Assembly: GCF_013608025.1 (NCBI RefSeq)
Contig: NZ_VDLV01000008.1
Location: 182,110 to 246,109 of the forward strand
Direction: 5' to 3'
Source: Pseudomonas brassicacearum subsp. neoaurantiaca
GTDB taxonomy: Bacteria; Pseudomonadota; Gammaproteobacteria; Pseudomonadales; Pseudomonadaceae
Length of the DNA: 64,000 nt
The notes under the pieces were generated by a model. The model ran no database searches. It saw nothing but the letters and a program-made list of their open reading frames with translations, and was not told where the DNA came from. The number at the start of each line of letters is the position of its first letter. The stretch's first letter is position 1. This document shows, piece after piece, positions 9,189 to 18,635 of the stretch. The translations under genes were made by a program, and so were the position numbers.

Positions 9189-10500
9189 CTAGGGGGCTCC
9201 GGGGATGAGCGTCGAGCCAGGGGTCGAGCGCTTCGATAGTCAGATTGCGTGCCTGCAACGCGCCGAAACCCGGCAGCGTGGCATCGCGGAAATACAGGTC
9301 ATAACGACCAGGGGCGACCGCCAGCAAGGTGACGGGCGCGACATGCGCCGCCGCGCAGGAGCGCGGGCAGCCGGAAAAATGGACCTTCAATGCCTGGCCT
9401 CGGCGTTGCAGTCGCTCGGCCAGTCGGCGGGCGTCGGCCTTGGTGTCGGCCAAGGCTTTGCCGCAGCCACTGGAACCGGTACAGGCGATGAGTTGTGCGA
9501 GGGGCTGAGCGACCGAAACCAACAGACCCAGCGCTTGAAGCCGCGCCAGCACCTCATCGGCATTCTCAACGCGCACGTTTGGCAGCATCAGGCTTTGCCA
9601 AGGCGTGAAACGAAGACTGCCGTCGCCCTTCTCCCGCGCCAATTGCGCCGCTCCTCGCAGCATTCCGGCATCGAGCCGGCCAAGGGCAGCCGCCGCGCCG
9701 ACGTAGACGCGGTCGTCGTGCTGGGAATGGACACCGAGGTGCAACCCATCGATGGACGCATCCCGCTGCCAATCCGGGCAAGCTTGCAGGGGTACACGGC
9801 CAGCCAGCCGGGCCATGAATTCATCCGCGGGGAGTTCAGCCAGCACGTCACGCATGCGGATCTGGTCCGGACGCGCCAAGTCCAGAAACAGCTCAAGCAC
9901 CGCCACCACCAAGGCGTGCCCTTGGGCCAGGGGCACCCGGCCCGCTGGTCTGTCCAGCGGGGTGCCGGCCAAGCCGAAGGCCAGCCAGGGCTCACCGTCG
10001 CGGACCAGGGCCGACAGCCACAGGTCGTGGTGATGTTCGAGCATCGCCAGCGCTTCCCCACCGTCCAGTTGCACGGCGAACTTGGCCGACAACTCATGGA
10101 AACGTTCGTGGGTTTGCAGGGTGACGAGGATTTGCTCGGCCAATGGGCGGGTGTCGAACAACATTTGCCGATCGATGCCAGCCGAAGGGCTGAGCATCAG
10201 GTTGCGCACGTCATCGCCGGACGGTTTACGAGGACCAAGCCCGGCGGCCAGCAATGGCTCGACCAGCGCGTCATGCTCAGGGCCAATCCCACGGATTTGC
10301 AGGTTGGCCCGGTTGGTCGCCTCGATCACCCCACCGGCGAATCGCTCGGCCGCCGAGGCCACGGCATCGGCCTGATCCGCCAGGATGGAACCGCCATCAA
10401 GCTTGATTCGACAGATTCCCCCGTCCAACGCCTGGACGACACGCAGCAACCCCGGGCAACCGGAGGGGCGAATGACGTTTGAGGATGGATGTTCGTTCAA
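9181..10500 (-). CDS. cobG: Precorrin-3B synthase (siroheme/4Fe-4S monooxygenase)
   Basis: The mature part begins NEHPSSNVIRPSGCPGLLRVVQALDGGICRIKL, and the C-terminal half holds ACTGSSGCGKALAD and HFSGCPRSCAAAH. These are the paired cysteine clusters that bind 4Fe-4S and siroheme in the nitrite/sulfite reductase family. CobG uses O2 to form precorrin-3B, so the route here is the aerobic one. No ATG fits: the frame runs upstream into REP sequence without homology, and the best start is TTG at 10500, giving 439 residues. No good Shine-Dalgarno precedes it, so the exact start is uncertain. It is the first gene of the minus-strand cob operon. Confidence 0.88.
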   Translation of the reverse strand: MNEHPSSNVIRPSGCPGLLRVVQALDGGICRIKLDGGSILADQADAVASAAERFAGGVIEATNRANLQIRGIGPEHDALVEPLLAAGLGPRKPSGDDVRNLMLSPSAGIDRQMLFDTRPLAEQILVTLQTHERFHELSAKFAVQLDGGEALAMLEHHHDLWLSALVRDGEPWLAFGLAGTPLDRPAGRVPLAQGHALVVAVLELFLDLARPDQIRMRDVLAELPADEFMARLAGRVPLQACPDWQRDASIDGLHLGVHSQHDDRVYVGAAAALGRLDAGMLRGAAQLAREKGDGSLRFTPWQSLMLPNVRVENADEVLARLQALGLLVSVAQPLAQLIACTGSSGCGKALADTKADARRLAERLQRRGQALKVHFSGCPRSCAAAHVAPVTLLAVAPGRYDLYFRDATLPGFGALQARNLTIEALDPWLDAHPRSPLDA

Positions 10501-10633
10501 GGCAGAACCGGCAAAGTAAAAAACGCCACGACGGCGAGGGCCGTCATTATGCCTGCTTTGCCAGGGGTCATGAAAAGCATGCTGGTCGGAATGCTGATGA
10601 CGGGCACACAATTTGCGGACGTCCCATTCCAAA

Positions 10634-10724
10634 CTGTGGGAGCGAGCTTGCTCGCGAAAGCGGTCTCCCTGGGAAGATGATATTGAATGGACCACCGCCT
10701 TCGCGAGCAAGCTCGCTCCCACAG
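10634..10724. repeat. REP pair (inverted, REPIN-like)
   Basis: Two copies of the unit GTGGGAGCGAGCTTGCTCGC face each other as an inverted pair about 90 bases long. This is the main repeat family of the window, in the typical Pseudomonas REPIN arrangement. A single third copy follows. Confidence 0.9.
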
Positions 10725-10767
10725 GGATTTGTAGTGAATGCAGAATCTGTGCACAACCTGACCAAAA

Positions 10768-10800
10768 CTGTGGGAGCGGGCTTGCTCGCGAAGGCGGTCT
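10768..10800 (+). repeat. Single REP unit
   Basis: A lone copy (unit with GAGCGGGCTTGCTCGC) lies 44 bases after the preceding pair and lacks an inverted partner. Confidence 0.85.
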
Positions 10801-10915
10801 GGCAGACACAATGATGTGGCGCCAGGCGCCTGATCCGCCGGGGCGCGGTATGATGGCGGCCCGTTCGCGGACGCTACCCGTGCGCCGATTCAACCTATTC
10901 ATTCGAGGAACAGAG

Positions 10916-12127
10916 ATGACCCCCTGGCTGACCGTAGTGGGCATCGGTGAAGACGGCTTCAAGGGCCTGGGCCGAACCGCTCGCCATGCATTGCTGCAGG
11001 CGCCGCGGATCCTGGGCAGCGCTCGCCAGTTGGAATTGCTGCCGCTGTGCATCCGTGGCGAAAGAGAATCGTGGCCCAGCCCGTTCTCCCTGGAACCGCT
11101 GCTTGCCCGCCAGGGCGAACCGGTGTGCGTGCTGGCCAGCGGCGATCCGATGTTCTATGGCGTGGGCGCCAGCCTGGCCAGACAGGTGCCGAGCGAACAG
11201 ATGCAGATCATCCCCGCGCCCTCCTCCTGTTCGCTGGCCGCCGCGCGCATGGGCTGGCCGCTGCAGGACGTGGTCACGCTGTCATTGGTGGCGCGCCCCA
11301 TGACGGCGCTCAATGCGCATTTATCCACAGGCGTCAGGCTGTTGTTGCTGAGCAATGATCGCCAGACCCCTGCCGCAGTGGCCGCGTTGCTGCGTGAGCG
11401 AGGGTTCGGCCCAAGTGTCATGACCGTGCTGGAGCATCTGGGCGGTGCGGCCGAACGACGGATCGAAAGCACCGCGACACAGTGGTCCGATGAACCCGTC
11501 GCCGACCTGAACCTGATTGCCATCGAATGCCGCGCCGAACCGTCGACGCGCGCCCTGTCACGCCTGGCCGGTCTGCCAGACTCCGCATTCGAGCATGACG
11601 GCCAGTTGACCAAACGCGACGTGCGCGCCATCACTCTAGCCCGTCTCGCCCCCACACCCGGCGAGCTGTTGTGGGACGTCGGCGCGGGCAGCGGCTCCAT
11701 CGGCATCGAATGGATGCGCACCCACCCCAGTTGCCGGGCCCTGGCCATCGAAGCCGACGAAGGCCGCCAAGGCTTGATCGAACGCAACCGCGACACCCTC
11801 GGCGTACCGGGCTTGCAACTGATTCGCGGCAGCGCCCCGCAGGCGTTGGAAAACCTTGAGCGGCCGGACGCGGTGTTCATCGGCGGCGGTGTCACCCGCG
11901 AAGGCGTGCTCGACGCCTGCTGGGCCCAACTCAAGCCCGGCGGCCGACTCGTCGCCAACGCCGTGACCCTGCAAAGCGAAATGACCCTCATGCACTGGCG
12001 CGAACGTCACGGCGGCGAGCTGACCCGTATCCACATCGCTCAAGCCCAACCGCTGGGCGAATTCGACACTTGGCGCCAGGCCTTGCCAATCACCTTGCTG
12101 GACCTGACGAAACCTCTCGATGCGTGA
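10916..12127 (+). CDS. cobL: Precorrin-6Y C5,15-methyltransferase (decarboxylating)
   Basis: The 403-residue protein is the usual CbiE-CbiT fusion. The N-terminal half ([33 protein letters not shown]) is a tetrapyrrole methylase. The C-terminal half has the Rossmann methyltransferase motif [17 protein letters not shown] and [13 protein letters not shown]. It methylates C5 and C15 and removes the C12 acetate carboxyl group. The ATG at 10916 has GAGGAA 6 bases upstream; upstream sequence in the same frame is REP-derived. It is first in the plus-strand cobL-cbiD-cobK operon. Confidence 0.95.
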   Translation: MTPWLTVVGIGEDGFKGLGRTARHALLQAPRILGSARQLELLPLCIRGERESWPSPFSLEPLLARQGEPVCVLASGDPMFYGVGASLARQVPSEQMQIIPAPSSCSLAAARMGWPLQDVVTLSLVARPMTALNAHLSTGVRLLLLSNDRQTPAAVAALLRERGFGPSVMTVLEHLGGAAERRIESTATQWSDEPVADLNLIAIECRAEPSTRALSRLAGLPDSAFEHDGQLTKRDVRAITLARLAPTPGELLWDVGAGSGSIGIEWMRTHPSCRALAIEADEGRQGLIERNRDTLGVPGLQLIRGSAPQALENLERPDAVFIGGGVTREGVLDACWAQLKPGGRLVANAVTLQSEMTLMHWRERHGGELTRIHIAQAQPLGEFDTWRQALPITLLDLTKPLDA

Positions 12128-13217
12128 CGAAACCGCCGAACAACCCGCGCCCCTGCGCAGCGGCCTGACCACCGGCAGCTGCGCCACCGCTACCAGCCTG
12201 GCGGCTGCCCGCCTGCTGCTGCGCGGCATCGAGGCCGATGCCGTGGAAATCGTCTTGCCCAAGGGCAAGCACGTGCAGATGCGCCTGGAGTTCTGTCGAT
12301 TGACCGAACAAGGCGCCGAAGCCGGCACCATCAAGGACGCCGGCGATGACCCGGACGTGACCCACGGTGCCCTGCTGTTCTCCCAGGTGTGCTTGATCGC
12401 CGAGCCCGGCGTGCGCTTCGTCGCCGGGCGCGGCGTTGGCACGGTGACGCGACCGGGGTTGGTGCTGGGGGTCGGTGAGCCGGCGATCAACCCGGTGCCA
12501 CGCAAAATGATCAGCGATCACCTGGGCCGGTTGGCCGAGGAAAGCGGTTATGCCGGTGGTTTCGAAGTCACGGTCAACGTCGAGGGCGGCGAAGCCCTGG
12601 CGTTGAAAACCATGAATCCGCGACTGGGCATCCTCGGCGGCCTCTCGATCCTCGGCACCAGCGGTATCGTCCGGCCGTTTTCCTGCGCGGCCTACATCGC
12701 CTCGATCCACCAAGGCATCGACGTGGCGAAAACCAACGGCTACCTGCACATCGCCGCCTGCACCGGCAATGCCAGCGAAGACACCATGCGCCGGGTCTAC
12801 AACCTGCCGGAAATCGCCCTGATCGAAATGGGCGACTTTGTCGGCGCCGTGCTCAAGCATGTGCGCAAGGTCCCGGTGAAAAAACTCAGCCTCTGCGGCG
12901 GCTTTGGCAAGATCAGCAAACTCGCCGCCGGCCACATGGACCTGCACAGCCGCCACTCGAGCATCGACCTGCCGCAATTGGCTGAATGGGCCGCCGCCAT
13001 CGGTGCCGACGAACGTTTGCAGCAAGACATTCGCCAGGCCAACACCAGCCAGCAAGCTTTGGCAATGGCCAGCGCCGCCGGCATCTCCCTCGGTGACGCG
13101 GTGTGCGAACACGCGCTGGCCTTCGCCCGCAGCGTGGTGCCGGCCCAGGTCCAGGTCGAAGTCTTCGCGATCGACCGCCAGGGTGGAATCGTCGGCCGCG
13201 CGGGAGCGTTGTCATGA
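12120..13217 (+). CDS. cbiD: Cobalt-precorrin-5B C1-methyltransferase-type protein
   Basis: The 365-residue protein has the CbiD hallmarks [13 protein letters not shown] near the N-terminus, [10 protein letters not shown] and [13 protein letters not shown]. CbiD methylates C1 in the anaerobic pathway, yet here it sits with oxygen-dependent CobG. Pseudomonas genomes often carry CbiD in place of CobF, so the C1 step is probably done by this enzyme. It overlaps cobL by 8 bases, and its TGA overlaps the cobK ATG. Confidence 0.93.
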   Translation: MRDETAEQPAPLRSGLTTGSCATATSLAAARLLLRGIEADAVEIVLPKGKHVQMRLEFCRLTEQGAEAGTIKDAGDDPDVTHGALLFSQVCLIAEPGVRFVAGRGVGTVTRPGLVLGVGEPAINPVPRKMISDHLGRLAEESGYAGGFEVTVNVEGGEALALKTMNPRLGILGGLSILGTSGIVRPFSCAAYIASIHQGIDVAKTNGYLHIAACTGNASEDTMRRVYNLPEIALIEMGDFVGAVLKHVRKVPVKKLSLCGGFGKISKLAAGHMDLHSRHSSIDLPQLAEWAAAIGADERLQQDIRQANTSQQALAMASAAGISLGDAVCEHALAFARSVVPAQVQVEVFAIDRQGGIVGRAGALS

Positions 13218-13951
13218 AGAGTTTTGAAATGAAACGCATCCTGCTGCTGGGCGGGGTCACCGAGGCCCTGGCCATCGCCCGCACCCTCGGCCCCCAGCAC
13301 ATCTACAGCCTGGCCGGCATCGGTCGCGTCCCCACCGACCTGAGCTGCCAAGTCCGCGTCGGCGGCTACGGCGGCGCCGAAGGACTGGCGCAGTTCATCC
13401 GCGCCGAAGGCATCGACCTGCTGCTGGACGCCACCCACCCCTACGCCGCGCAAATCAGCCACAACGCCGCCCACGCGGCCCGCGCCTGTGGCATTCCCTG
13501 CTGGGCGCTGCGCCGTCCAGCCTGGCAACCCCGGGCCGGCGATGATTGGCGCGAAGTGGCCGACTGGGCCGAACTGATCCACGCCCTGCAGCCCTTCCAC
13601 CGCCCCCTGTTCACCCTCGGGCGTGAGCCGCTGCAACACTTGGATGAAATTCCGCCAGAGCAATTCTGGACCTTGCGCGCCCTGGACGTTTACCCCGGTA
13701 ACGAACGCTGCGAAGTGATCGGGGCCCGAGGGCCATTTCGCATCGAGGGCGAGCGAGAGCTGTTCGAACGGCGGCGGATCGATGTGCTAGTGAGCAAGAA
13801 CAGCGGCAGTACGGCTACTGAACCGAAACTGGACGTGGCACGGGAGCGAGGGGTGCCGGTGTTGGTGTTGAAGCGGCCGGTGTTGCCGGGGGTGGATCGG
13901 GAGTTCGAGAAGCTTGAAGAAACACTTGAGGCGTTGGCGCTTTCGACCTGA
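13214..13951 (+). CDS. cobK: Precorrin-6A reductase
   Basis: The 245-residue protein carries [16 protein letters not shown] for nucleotide binding, [17 protein letters not shown] and, near the C-terminus, [20 protein letters not shown], all typical of CobK/CbiJ. It reduces precorrin-6A with NADPH. The ATG at 13214 overlaps the cbiD stop (ATGA); a second Met six codons later is a less likely start. It ends the cobL-cbiD-cobK operon. Confidence 0.94.
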   Translation: MKSFEMKRILLLGGVTEALAIARTLGPQHIYSLAGIGRVPTDLSCQVRVGGYGGAEGLAQFIRAEGIDLLLDATHPYAAQISHNAAHAARACGIPCWALRRPAWQPRAGDDWREVADWAELIHALQPFHRPLFTLGREPLQHLDEIPPEQFWTLRALDVYPGNERCEVIGARGPFRIEGERELFERRRIDVLVSKNSGSTATEPKLDVARERGVPVLVLKRPVLPGVDREFEKLEETLEALALST

Positions 13952-14010
13952 TGAGACAAGATCACTACCTTGCATGAACAGTAACCTATTTGTTACCTTC
14001 AGGGCCGCAT

Positions 14011-14346
14011 GTGATCACACTCGAAGAATATCTACAAGACAACGATACAAGCCCATTCAAGCGTTGGTTTTCCACTCTGGATGCCCAAGCGGCTTTCAAG
14101 GTCTCCAACGCACTGATGCGTTTGGAGTTGGGCAACACCTCAAACATCAAATGGTTTGATGGCTTGGGCGAGTACCGTATCAACTGGGGCCCAGGTTATC
14201 GGGTGTACCTGACCCAGGAGGGCAAGCGCCTGATCATCTTGTTTGGTGGGGGTGACAAGTCCACTCAGAAAAAGGACATCAAACAGGCGAAAATGCTTGT
14301 TGAAGAATTCCGAGCTCGGAAAAAAGTAGAAAGGAACATGAGGTAA
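14011..14346 (+). CDS. HigB/RelE-like toxin of a type II toxin-antitoxin pair
   Basis: The protein of about 111 residues has EYLQDNDTSPFKRWFSTLD, GLGEYRINWGPGYRVYL and FGGGDKSTQKKDIKQAKML, the pattern of the Gp49-like (HigB/RelE) addiction-module toxins. These cleave mRNA at the ribosome. The start is probably the GTG at 14011 with AGGG just upstream; a TTG at 13990 would add seven residues. The antitoxin gene starts 4 bases after the stop. The toxin-first order is typical of HigBA. The pair lies between cobK and the copper cluster. Confidence 0.85.
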   Translation: MITLEEYLQDNDTSPFKRWFSTLDAQAAFKVSNALMRLELGNTSNIKWFDGLGEYRINWGPGYRVYLTQEGKRLIILFGGGDKSTQKKDIKQAKMLVEEFRARKKVERNMR

Positions 14347-14350
14347 CGCA

Positions 14351-14674
14351 ATGGCTCTCACACGCAGCTACAAACATACGATTGCCGAACGCGCCCAGCG
14401 AGATCCTGAGTTTGCTCAGATTCTGCTGGACGAAGCCGCTACTTTGTTTTTAAACGGAGAACCTGAGATGGCGAGGATGATTCTTCGTGATCTTGTTAAC
14501 GCCACCGTGGGATTCGAAGAGCTGGCAAAGGAAACGTCCAAACCCAGCAAAAGCCTGCACCGGATGCTTTCAGCCAAAGGTAATCCAAGCATGGATAACC
14601 TGGCCGCAATATTTGCGGTCATCCGCACGACTCTGGGCGTCGACATGCGGGTACATGCCGTACCGGCGCATTGA
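14351..14674 (+). CDS. HigA-like antitoxin with helix-turn-helix
   Basis: The 107-residue protein ends in GFEELAKETSKPSKSLHRMLSAKGNPSMDNLAAIFAVIRTTLGV, a helix-turn-helix like that of addiction-module antidote proteins that accompany Gp49/HigB toxins. It would neutralise the preceding toxin and repress the shared promoter. The ATG at 14351 follows an AGGAACATGAGGTAACGCA leader. Toxin and antitoxin are clearly one transcription unit. Confidence 0.85.
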   Translation: MALTRSYKHTIAERAQRDPEFAQILLDEAATLFLNGEPEMARMILRDLVNATVGFEELAKETSKPSKSLHRMLSAKGNPSMDNLAAIFAVIRTTLGVDMRVHAVPAH

Positions 14675-14864
14675 GTGTGCGAACGGGAAGCATCCGGGTG
14701 CATTCCCAAACAAGGCTCCTTCTCACAAAGGCGCCTACTTGAAAATCTATTGCTACTGTTAGTAGCCAGCCCTGCGACCCTACACCGCACATGGCTTTTT
14801 TACTTATCCACCCCGATCAGGCTAAATACCGCCACCTGATCGCCCAACCGAGCGGATTGCCCCC

Positions 14865-15263
14865 ATGTCCCGACAACGGCTTGCATTTGCCTGGATCGCC
14901 TGCTTCGCAGTGCTGTTCAACATGCTTGCCATGCCGCTTTCCAACAGTGGGAGCGCGACCGCCAGTTCGCCAGCCGAACAAGTGCTGTGGAGCAGTTTCT
15001 GCTCCTCCAGCGGCACGAAGATGATGGCTGTTTCGCTGGGTAAATTCGAACAGGGCACGCCACAGAAAGACAATCACTCGACGATGCAGCATTGCTGGTG
15101 CTGCTCAGGTCCGGCGCCATTGGTGGCGCTTACCGGCCATGCTCCGCAGTTGTACCTGGACGCACAACAGGCCCATCGTGCCGCAACTCATTCCAAGCTC
15201 GACAGCCCTACCCCGCGCCAGCAATGGCCCAGCCTCAATCCCCGCGCTTCCCCTCTGGCTTGA
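14865..15263 (+). CDS. DUF2946 family protein, first gene of the copper cluster
   Basis: The 132-residue protein starts with a membrane or signal segment (LAFAWIACFAVLFNMLAMPL) and has a Cys-rich C-terminal half (FCSSSG, QHCWCCSGPAP). This is the layout of DUF2946 proteins found beside copper receptors in Pseudomonas. Its biochemical role is unknown; the cysteines and the neighbours suggest copper handling at the inner membrane or in the periplasm. No strong Shine-Dalgarno is visible before the ATG at 14865. The 190 bases before it hold no other gene. Confidence 0.75.
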   Translation: MSRQRLAFAWIACFAVLFNMLAMPLSNSGSATASSPAEQVLWSSFCSSSGTKMMAVSLGKFEQGTPQKDNHSTMQHCWCCSGPAPLVALTGHAPQLYLDAQQAHRAATHSKLDSPTPRQQWPSLNPRASPLA

Positions 15264-15309
15264 CTCTTCCCGCATCAAACTGCGCCCTGAATCGTTCCGG
15301 AGATTTACC

Positions 15310-15789
15310 ATGTTGAACAAACTTATCTTGCTGGCCGCCCTGCTGCTTCCCGTCGGCATCGCCCAAGCTCACCAATACAAGGCGGGCGATCTTGAAATCG
15401 CCCACCCGTGGTCTCAAGAGTTGCCGCCCAACGCGCCGACCGTGGCCGCGTATTTCGTGATTCACAACAGCGGCACGACCGCCGACAAACTGCTCAGCGT
15501 CGACTCGCCCATCGCCGGCAAGGCCGAGCTCCATGAGCATGTAATGCAAAACGACCTGATGAAAATGCAGCCGGTGCCCGTCGTGGATGTGGCTCCCGGT
15601 GCGACCGTCACCTTCGCGCCGATGGCGTATCACGTGATGCTGCTGGACCTGAAGGACCGCAGCCTGCTTAGCGACGGCAAACGCTTCCCCATGACCCTGC
15701 ATTTCGAGAAGGCAGGGGATGTGATGGTGGACGTCGCGGTGCAGAAAAAAGCACCCGATGGCACCAAGACGCATATGCACGACCAGTAA
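15310..15789 (+). CDS. PCu(A)C-type periplasmic copper chaperone
   Basis: The 159-residue protein has a signal peptide ending at AQA, then HPWSQELPPNAPTVAAYFVIHNSG. The copper-binding pattern is HEHVMQNDLMKMQPV (His and Met spaced as in PCuAC) with PMAYHVMLLDLK later. Such proteins carry Cu(I) in the periplasm, for instance toward cytochrome oxidase. The start at 15310 has CGGAGA upstream. The C-terminal THMHDQ tail adds further possible ligands. It lies between two DUF2946 genes. Confidence 0.9.
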   Translation: MLNKLILLAALLLPVGIAQAHQYKAGDLEIAHPWSQELPPNAPTVAAYFVIHNSGTTADKLLSVDSPIAGKAELHEHVMQNDLMKMQPVPVVDVAPGATVTFAPMAYHVMLLDLKDRSLLSDGKRFPMTLHFEKAGDVMVDVAVQKKAPDGTKTHMHDQ

Positions 15790-15798
15790 GACGTCGCC

Positions 15799-16233
15799 AT
15801 GCAACCTCGTCGCGCCAGCCTGTCCACCCGCCGCCGTCAGCCCATGAGCCTGACCCGCGGTAGCTGGATCAGCCTGTTCGCCATGCTGATGATTTTCATC
15901 GGTCCGCTGGTTTCCCAGTCGATGCCGATGGATCAGCGCATGTCCATGCCTATGTCCATGAGCATGGAAATGGAGATGGGCACGGACATGACGGCGCACG
16001 AAGCGCCGGCAGCCGAACATTGTCCGCCCCAGAGCGAGCATCATGCGCTGTGGGAAAAATGCGGTTATTGCAGCCTGCTGTTCAATTGCCCTGCGCTAGC
16101 CGGCGGCCACACCTTCGCCGTCTTCGACATACCTCACACCAACACCTACACCAGCCTCTCCCCACGCCTGGGTCATGCCCGGCCTGCGTCATTCCCGGGT
16201 GCCCGCACCCGCGCACCGCCCTTCGCAGCGTAG
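15799..16233 (+). CDS. Met/His-rich DUF2946 family protein
   Basis: The protein of up to 144 residues has one membrane segment (SWISLFAMLMIFIGPLV), then a run in which Met occurs at nearly every second position (MPMDQRMSMPMSMSMEMEM). AEHCPPQSEHHALWEKCGYC follows. Met, His and Cys are typical soft ligands for Cu(I), so it is probably an envelope copper-binding protein. The start could instead be the ATG at 15844 (MSLTRGS), which removes a basic N-terminal extension. Its exact role is unknown. Confidence 0.75.
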   Translation: MQPRRASLSTRRRQPMSLTRGSWISLFAMLMIFIGPLVSQSMPMDQRMSMPMSMSMEMEMGTDMTAHEAPAAEHCPPQSEHHALWEKCGYCSLLFNCPALAGGHTFAVFDIPHTNTYTSLSPRLGHARPASFPGARTRAPPFAA

Positions 16234-16316
16234 CTCCCGACATTTACTCACCCGGTCGCACAAGACAGCCCCAGGCTGCCCGACCGTGTCGTCTACGTCT
16301 GTTCGATGGAATCACC

Positions 16317-18443
16317 ATGTCCAGGTTTTCTGCTGGCATCGCTTTGGGCTCTGCCCAGGTTCGCTGCCCTCTGAACGATCCACGGGTTCGTTCGCACCAC
16401 ACCATCGCCGCCCTGTGCGGCTTGCTGCTCACCCCGCTCGCGCTGGCCGATGAGCACAATAATCACGACCATCAGGTCGAGGAACTGAGCCCGACGGTCA
16501 TCACCGCCATCGCCCCCAGTTCGCCGCTGACCGTCGTCACCAACCCCAAGGACCCGCGCCAACCGGTGCCGGCCAGCGACGGCGGCGACTACCTCAAGAC
16601 CATTCCCGGCTTCGCCCTGGTGCGCAACGGTGGCACCAACGGTGACCCGGTGTTGCGCGGCATGTTCGGCTCGCGGCTGAACATCCTCACCAACGGCAGC
16701 ATGCTGCTGGGTGCATGCCCGGGCCGGATGGACGCGCCGACGTCCTACATCTCGCCGGAAACCTACGACAAGCTCACCGTCATAAAAGGCCCGCAAACCG
16801 TACTCTGGGGCCCAGGCGCCTCGGTCGGGACCGTGCTGTTCGAGCGCGAGCCGGAACAGTTCGGCGAGCTGGGCACCCGGGTCAACGCCAGTGTGCTGGC
16901 CGGTTCCAACGGTCGTTTCGACAAGGTCGTGGATGCCGCCGCCGGTGGGCCGCTGGGTTATGTACGGGTGATCGGCAACACCGCCCATTCGGACGATTAC
17001 CGTGACGGAAACAACGACACCGTGCCGTCGCGCTATGACAAGTGGAACGGCGACGTCACCCTCGGCTGGACCCCGGACGCCGATACCCTGCTGGAACTGA
17101 CCGCTGGCAAGGGCGACGGTGAGGCACGCTACGCCGGGCGTGGCATGGACGGTTCGCAGTTCAAGCGCGAAAGCCTCGGGCTGCGTTTCGAGCGCTCGAA
17201 CATCGGCGAGGTGCTGGACAAGATCGAGGCCCAGGTCTACTACAACTACGCCGACCATGTGATGGACAACTACACCCTGCGCACCCCGTCCGGCACCGGG
17301 ATGATGGCCGGCCCCATGGCCTCCAACGTCGACCGCCGCACCCTCGGCGCCCGCATCAAGGCCACCTGGCGTTGGGCCGATGTGCAATTGATCAGTGGCC
17401 TGGACGCGCAGACCAACGAACATCGCCAGCGCAGCAGCATGGGCGTGGACACCTATAAGGACCTGCCGTACACCAAGGACGCCGACTTCCACAATTACGG
17501 CGTGTTCAGCGAGTTGACCTGGTACGCCGCCGACCGCGACCGCGTGATCACCGGCGCCCGCCTCGACCGTGCCTCGGCCAAGGATTACCGCCAGAGCATC
17601 GGTTCCGGCATGACGGCGCGGCCCAACCCCACCGCCGACGACACCCGGGCCGACACGCTGCCCAGCGGTTTTGTCCGCTACGAACACGACCTGGACGACA
17701 GCCCCACCACCCTCTACGCAGGCATCGGCCACTCGCAACGCTTCCCGGACTACTGGGAGCTGTTCTCGCCGAACACCGGTCCCAACGGTTCGCTGAACGC
17801 CTTCGACGCGATCAAGCCGGAGAAAACCACTCAGTTCGATTTCGGCCTGCAATACAAGACCGACACCCTCGAGGCCTGGGCATCGGGTTACGTCGGGCAG
17901 GTACGCGACTACATCCTCTTCGATTACACGCCCGGGATGATGGGCACCACCTCCCGGGCCGAGAACATCGATGCGCGGATCATGGGCGGTGAACTGGGCG
18001 CGACCTACAAGCTGACCGAGCGCTGGAAAGCCGACGCCACCCTGGCCTACGCCTGGGGCAAGAACAGCAGCGATGGCAGCGCCCTGGCGCAGATGCCGCC
18101 GCTGGACGCACACCTGGGCCTGACCTACAGCGAAGACCGCTGGAGCGCCGGGGCGTTGTGGCGGGTGGTGGCAGCGCAGCACCGCGTCGATGAAAACAAA
18201 GGCAACGTGGTCGGCAAGGACTACGGCAAAAGCTCGGGCTTCGGGGTCTTCTCGCTCAATGGCGCCTATCGCATCAATCCGAACTGGAAGGTCAGCAGCG
18301 GCGTCGACAATCTGTTCGGCAAAGCCTACGCCGAGCACTTGAACCTGGCCGGCAACGCCGGGTTCGGCTACCCCGCGAGCGACCCACAGGCCATCAACGA
18401 ACCGGGGCGAACGCTCTGGACCAAGGTGGATATGAGTTTCTAA
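16317..18443 (+). CDS. oprC: TonB-dependent copper receptor (OprC-like)
   Basis: The 708-residue outer-membrane receptor has a signal region (TIAALCGLLLTPLALA), a His-rich segment (DEHNNHDHQ), a plug domain with NGGTNGDPVLRGMFGSRL, and a barrel ending in phenylalanine (KVDMSF). Cys134 and Met138 in LGACPGRMDAP match the CxxxM copper site of OprC. It would import copper with TonB energy. The ATG at 16317 is chosen because upstream codons overlap the DUF2946 gene in another frame. An antisense frame of over 800 codons lies opposite but is only a GC-driven shadow. Confidence 0.9.
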   Translation: MSRFSAGIALGSAQVRCPLNDPRVRSHHTIAALCGLLLTPLALADEHNNHDHQVEELSPTVITAIAPSSPLTVVTNPKDPRQPVPASDGGDYLKTIPGFALVRNGGTNGDPVLRGMFGSRLNILTNGSMLLGACPGRMDAPTSYISPETYDKLTVIKGPQTVLWGPGASVGTVLFEREPEQFGELGTRVNASVLAGSNGRFDKVVDAAAGGPLGYVRVIGNTAHSDDYRDGNNDTVPSRYDKWNGDVTLGWTPDADTLLELTAGKGDGEARYAGRGMDGSQFKRESLGLRFERSNIGEVLDKIEAQVYYNYADHVMDNYTLRTPSGTGMMAGPMASNVDRRTLGARIKATWRWADVQLISGLDAQTNEHRQRSSMGVDTYKDLPYTKDADFHNYGVFSELTWYAADRDRVITGARLDRASAKDYRQSIGSGMTARPNPTADDTRADTLPSGFVRYEHDLDDSPTTLYAGIGHSQRFPDYWELFSPNTGPNGSLNAFDAIKPEKTTQFDFGLQYKTDTLEAWASGYVGQVRDYILFDYTPGMMGTTSRAENIDARIMGGELGATYKLTERWKADATLAYAWGKNSSDGSALAQMPPLDAHLGLTYSEDRWSAGALWRVVAAQHRVDENKGNVVGKDYGKSSGFGVFSLNGAYRINPNWKVSSGVDNLFGKAYAEHLNLAGNAGFGYPASDPQAINEPGRTLWTKVDMSF

Positions 18444-18476
18444 CCGGCACCGGATATCTGTCAGCAAGGACACAAA

Positions 18477-18567
18477 CTGTGGGAGCGAGCTTGCTCGCGA
18501 TGGCGAAGGCACATTCAACATCGATGCAAGCTGAACCACCGCTATCGCGAGCAAGCTCGCTCCCACA
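18477..18567. repeat. REP pair
   Basis: Inverted pair of the GTGGGAGCGAGCTTGCTCGC family between the copper receptor and the PepSY gene. Confidence 0.9.
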
Positions 18568-18635
18568 ATGGTTCGTTTCCACCTTGACTGACCGCACAAC
18601 ATAACAACCCCATTTGCCCTGCGGAGCGCTTTGCA

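Larger units (their letters stand above)
10501..10915. other. Divergent intergenic region between the two cob operons
   Basis: These 415 bases separate cobG (minus) from cobL (plus) and must hold both promoters. Three REP units occupy 10634-10800. I looked for a cobalamin riboswitch B12 box on both strands and did not see a convincing one. A minus-strand frame ending at 10497 encodes a hydrophobic stretch (GIMTALAVVAFFTLPVLP). Its TGA overlaps the cobG TTG, but it has no ribosome binding site. Confidence 0.55.

Noticed and set aside
10568..10811. Short frames containing GASLLA, REQARSH or ASSLPQ in many places
   Set aside because: These are translations of REP units and recur at every REP locus; they are not genes.
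10501..10915. Cobalamin riboswitch between the cob operons
   Set aside because: No convincing B12 box or the surrounding stems could be found on either strand.
11321..11335. Further TTATCCACA 9-mers inside genes (in cobL, and on the other strand in the lipase and epimerase genes)
   Set aside because: Single copies within coding sequence, not clustered; not treated as functional DnaA boxes.
12090..13112. Minus-strand frame of 340 codons opposite cbiD
   Set aside because: Shadow of cbiD; Gln/Ala/His-rich composition typical of antisense GC-rich frames.
16317..18443. BtuB-type vitamin B12 receptor, suggested by the neighbouring B12 genes
   Set aside because: The CxxxM motif (Cys134, Met138) and the surrounding plug sequence match the copper receptor OprC.
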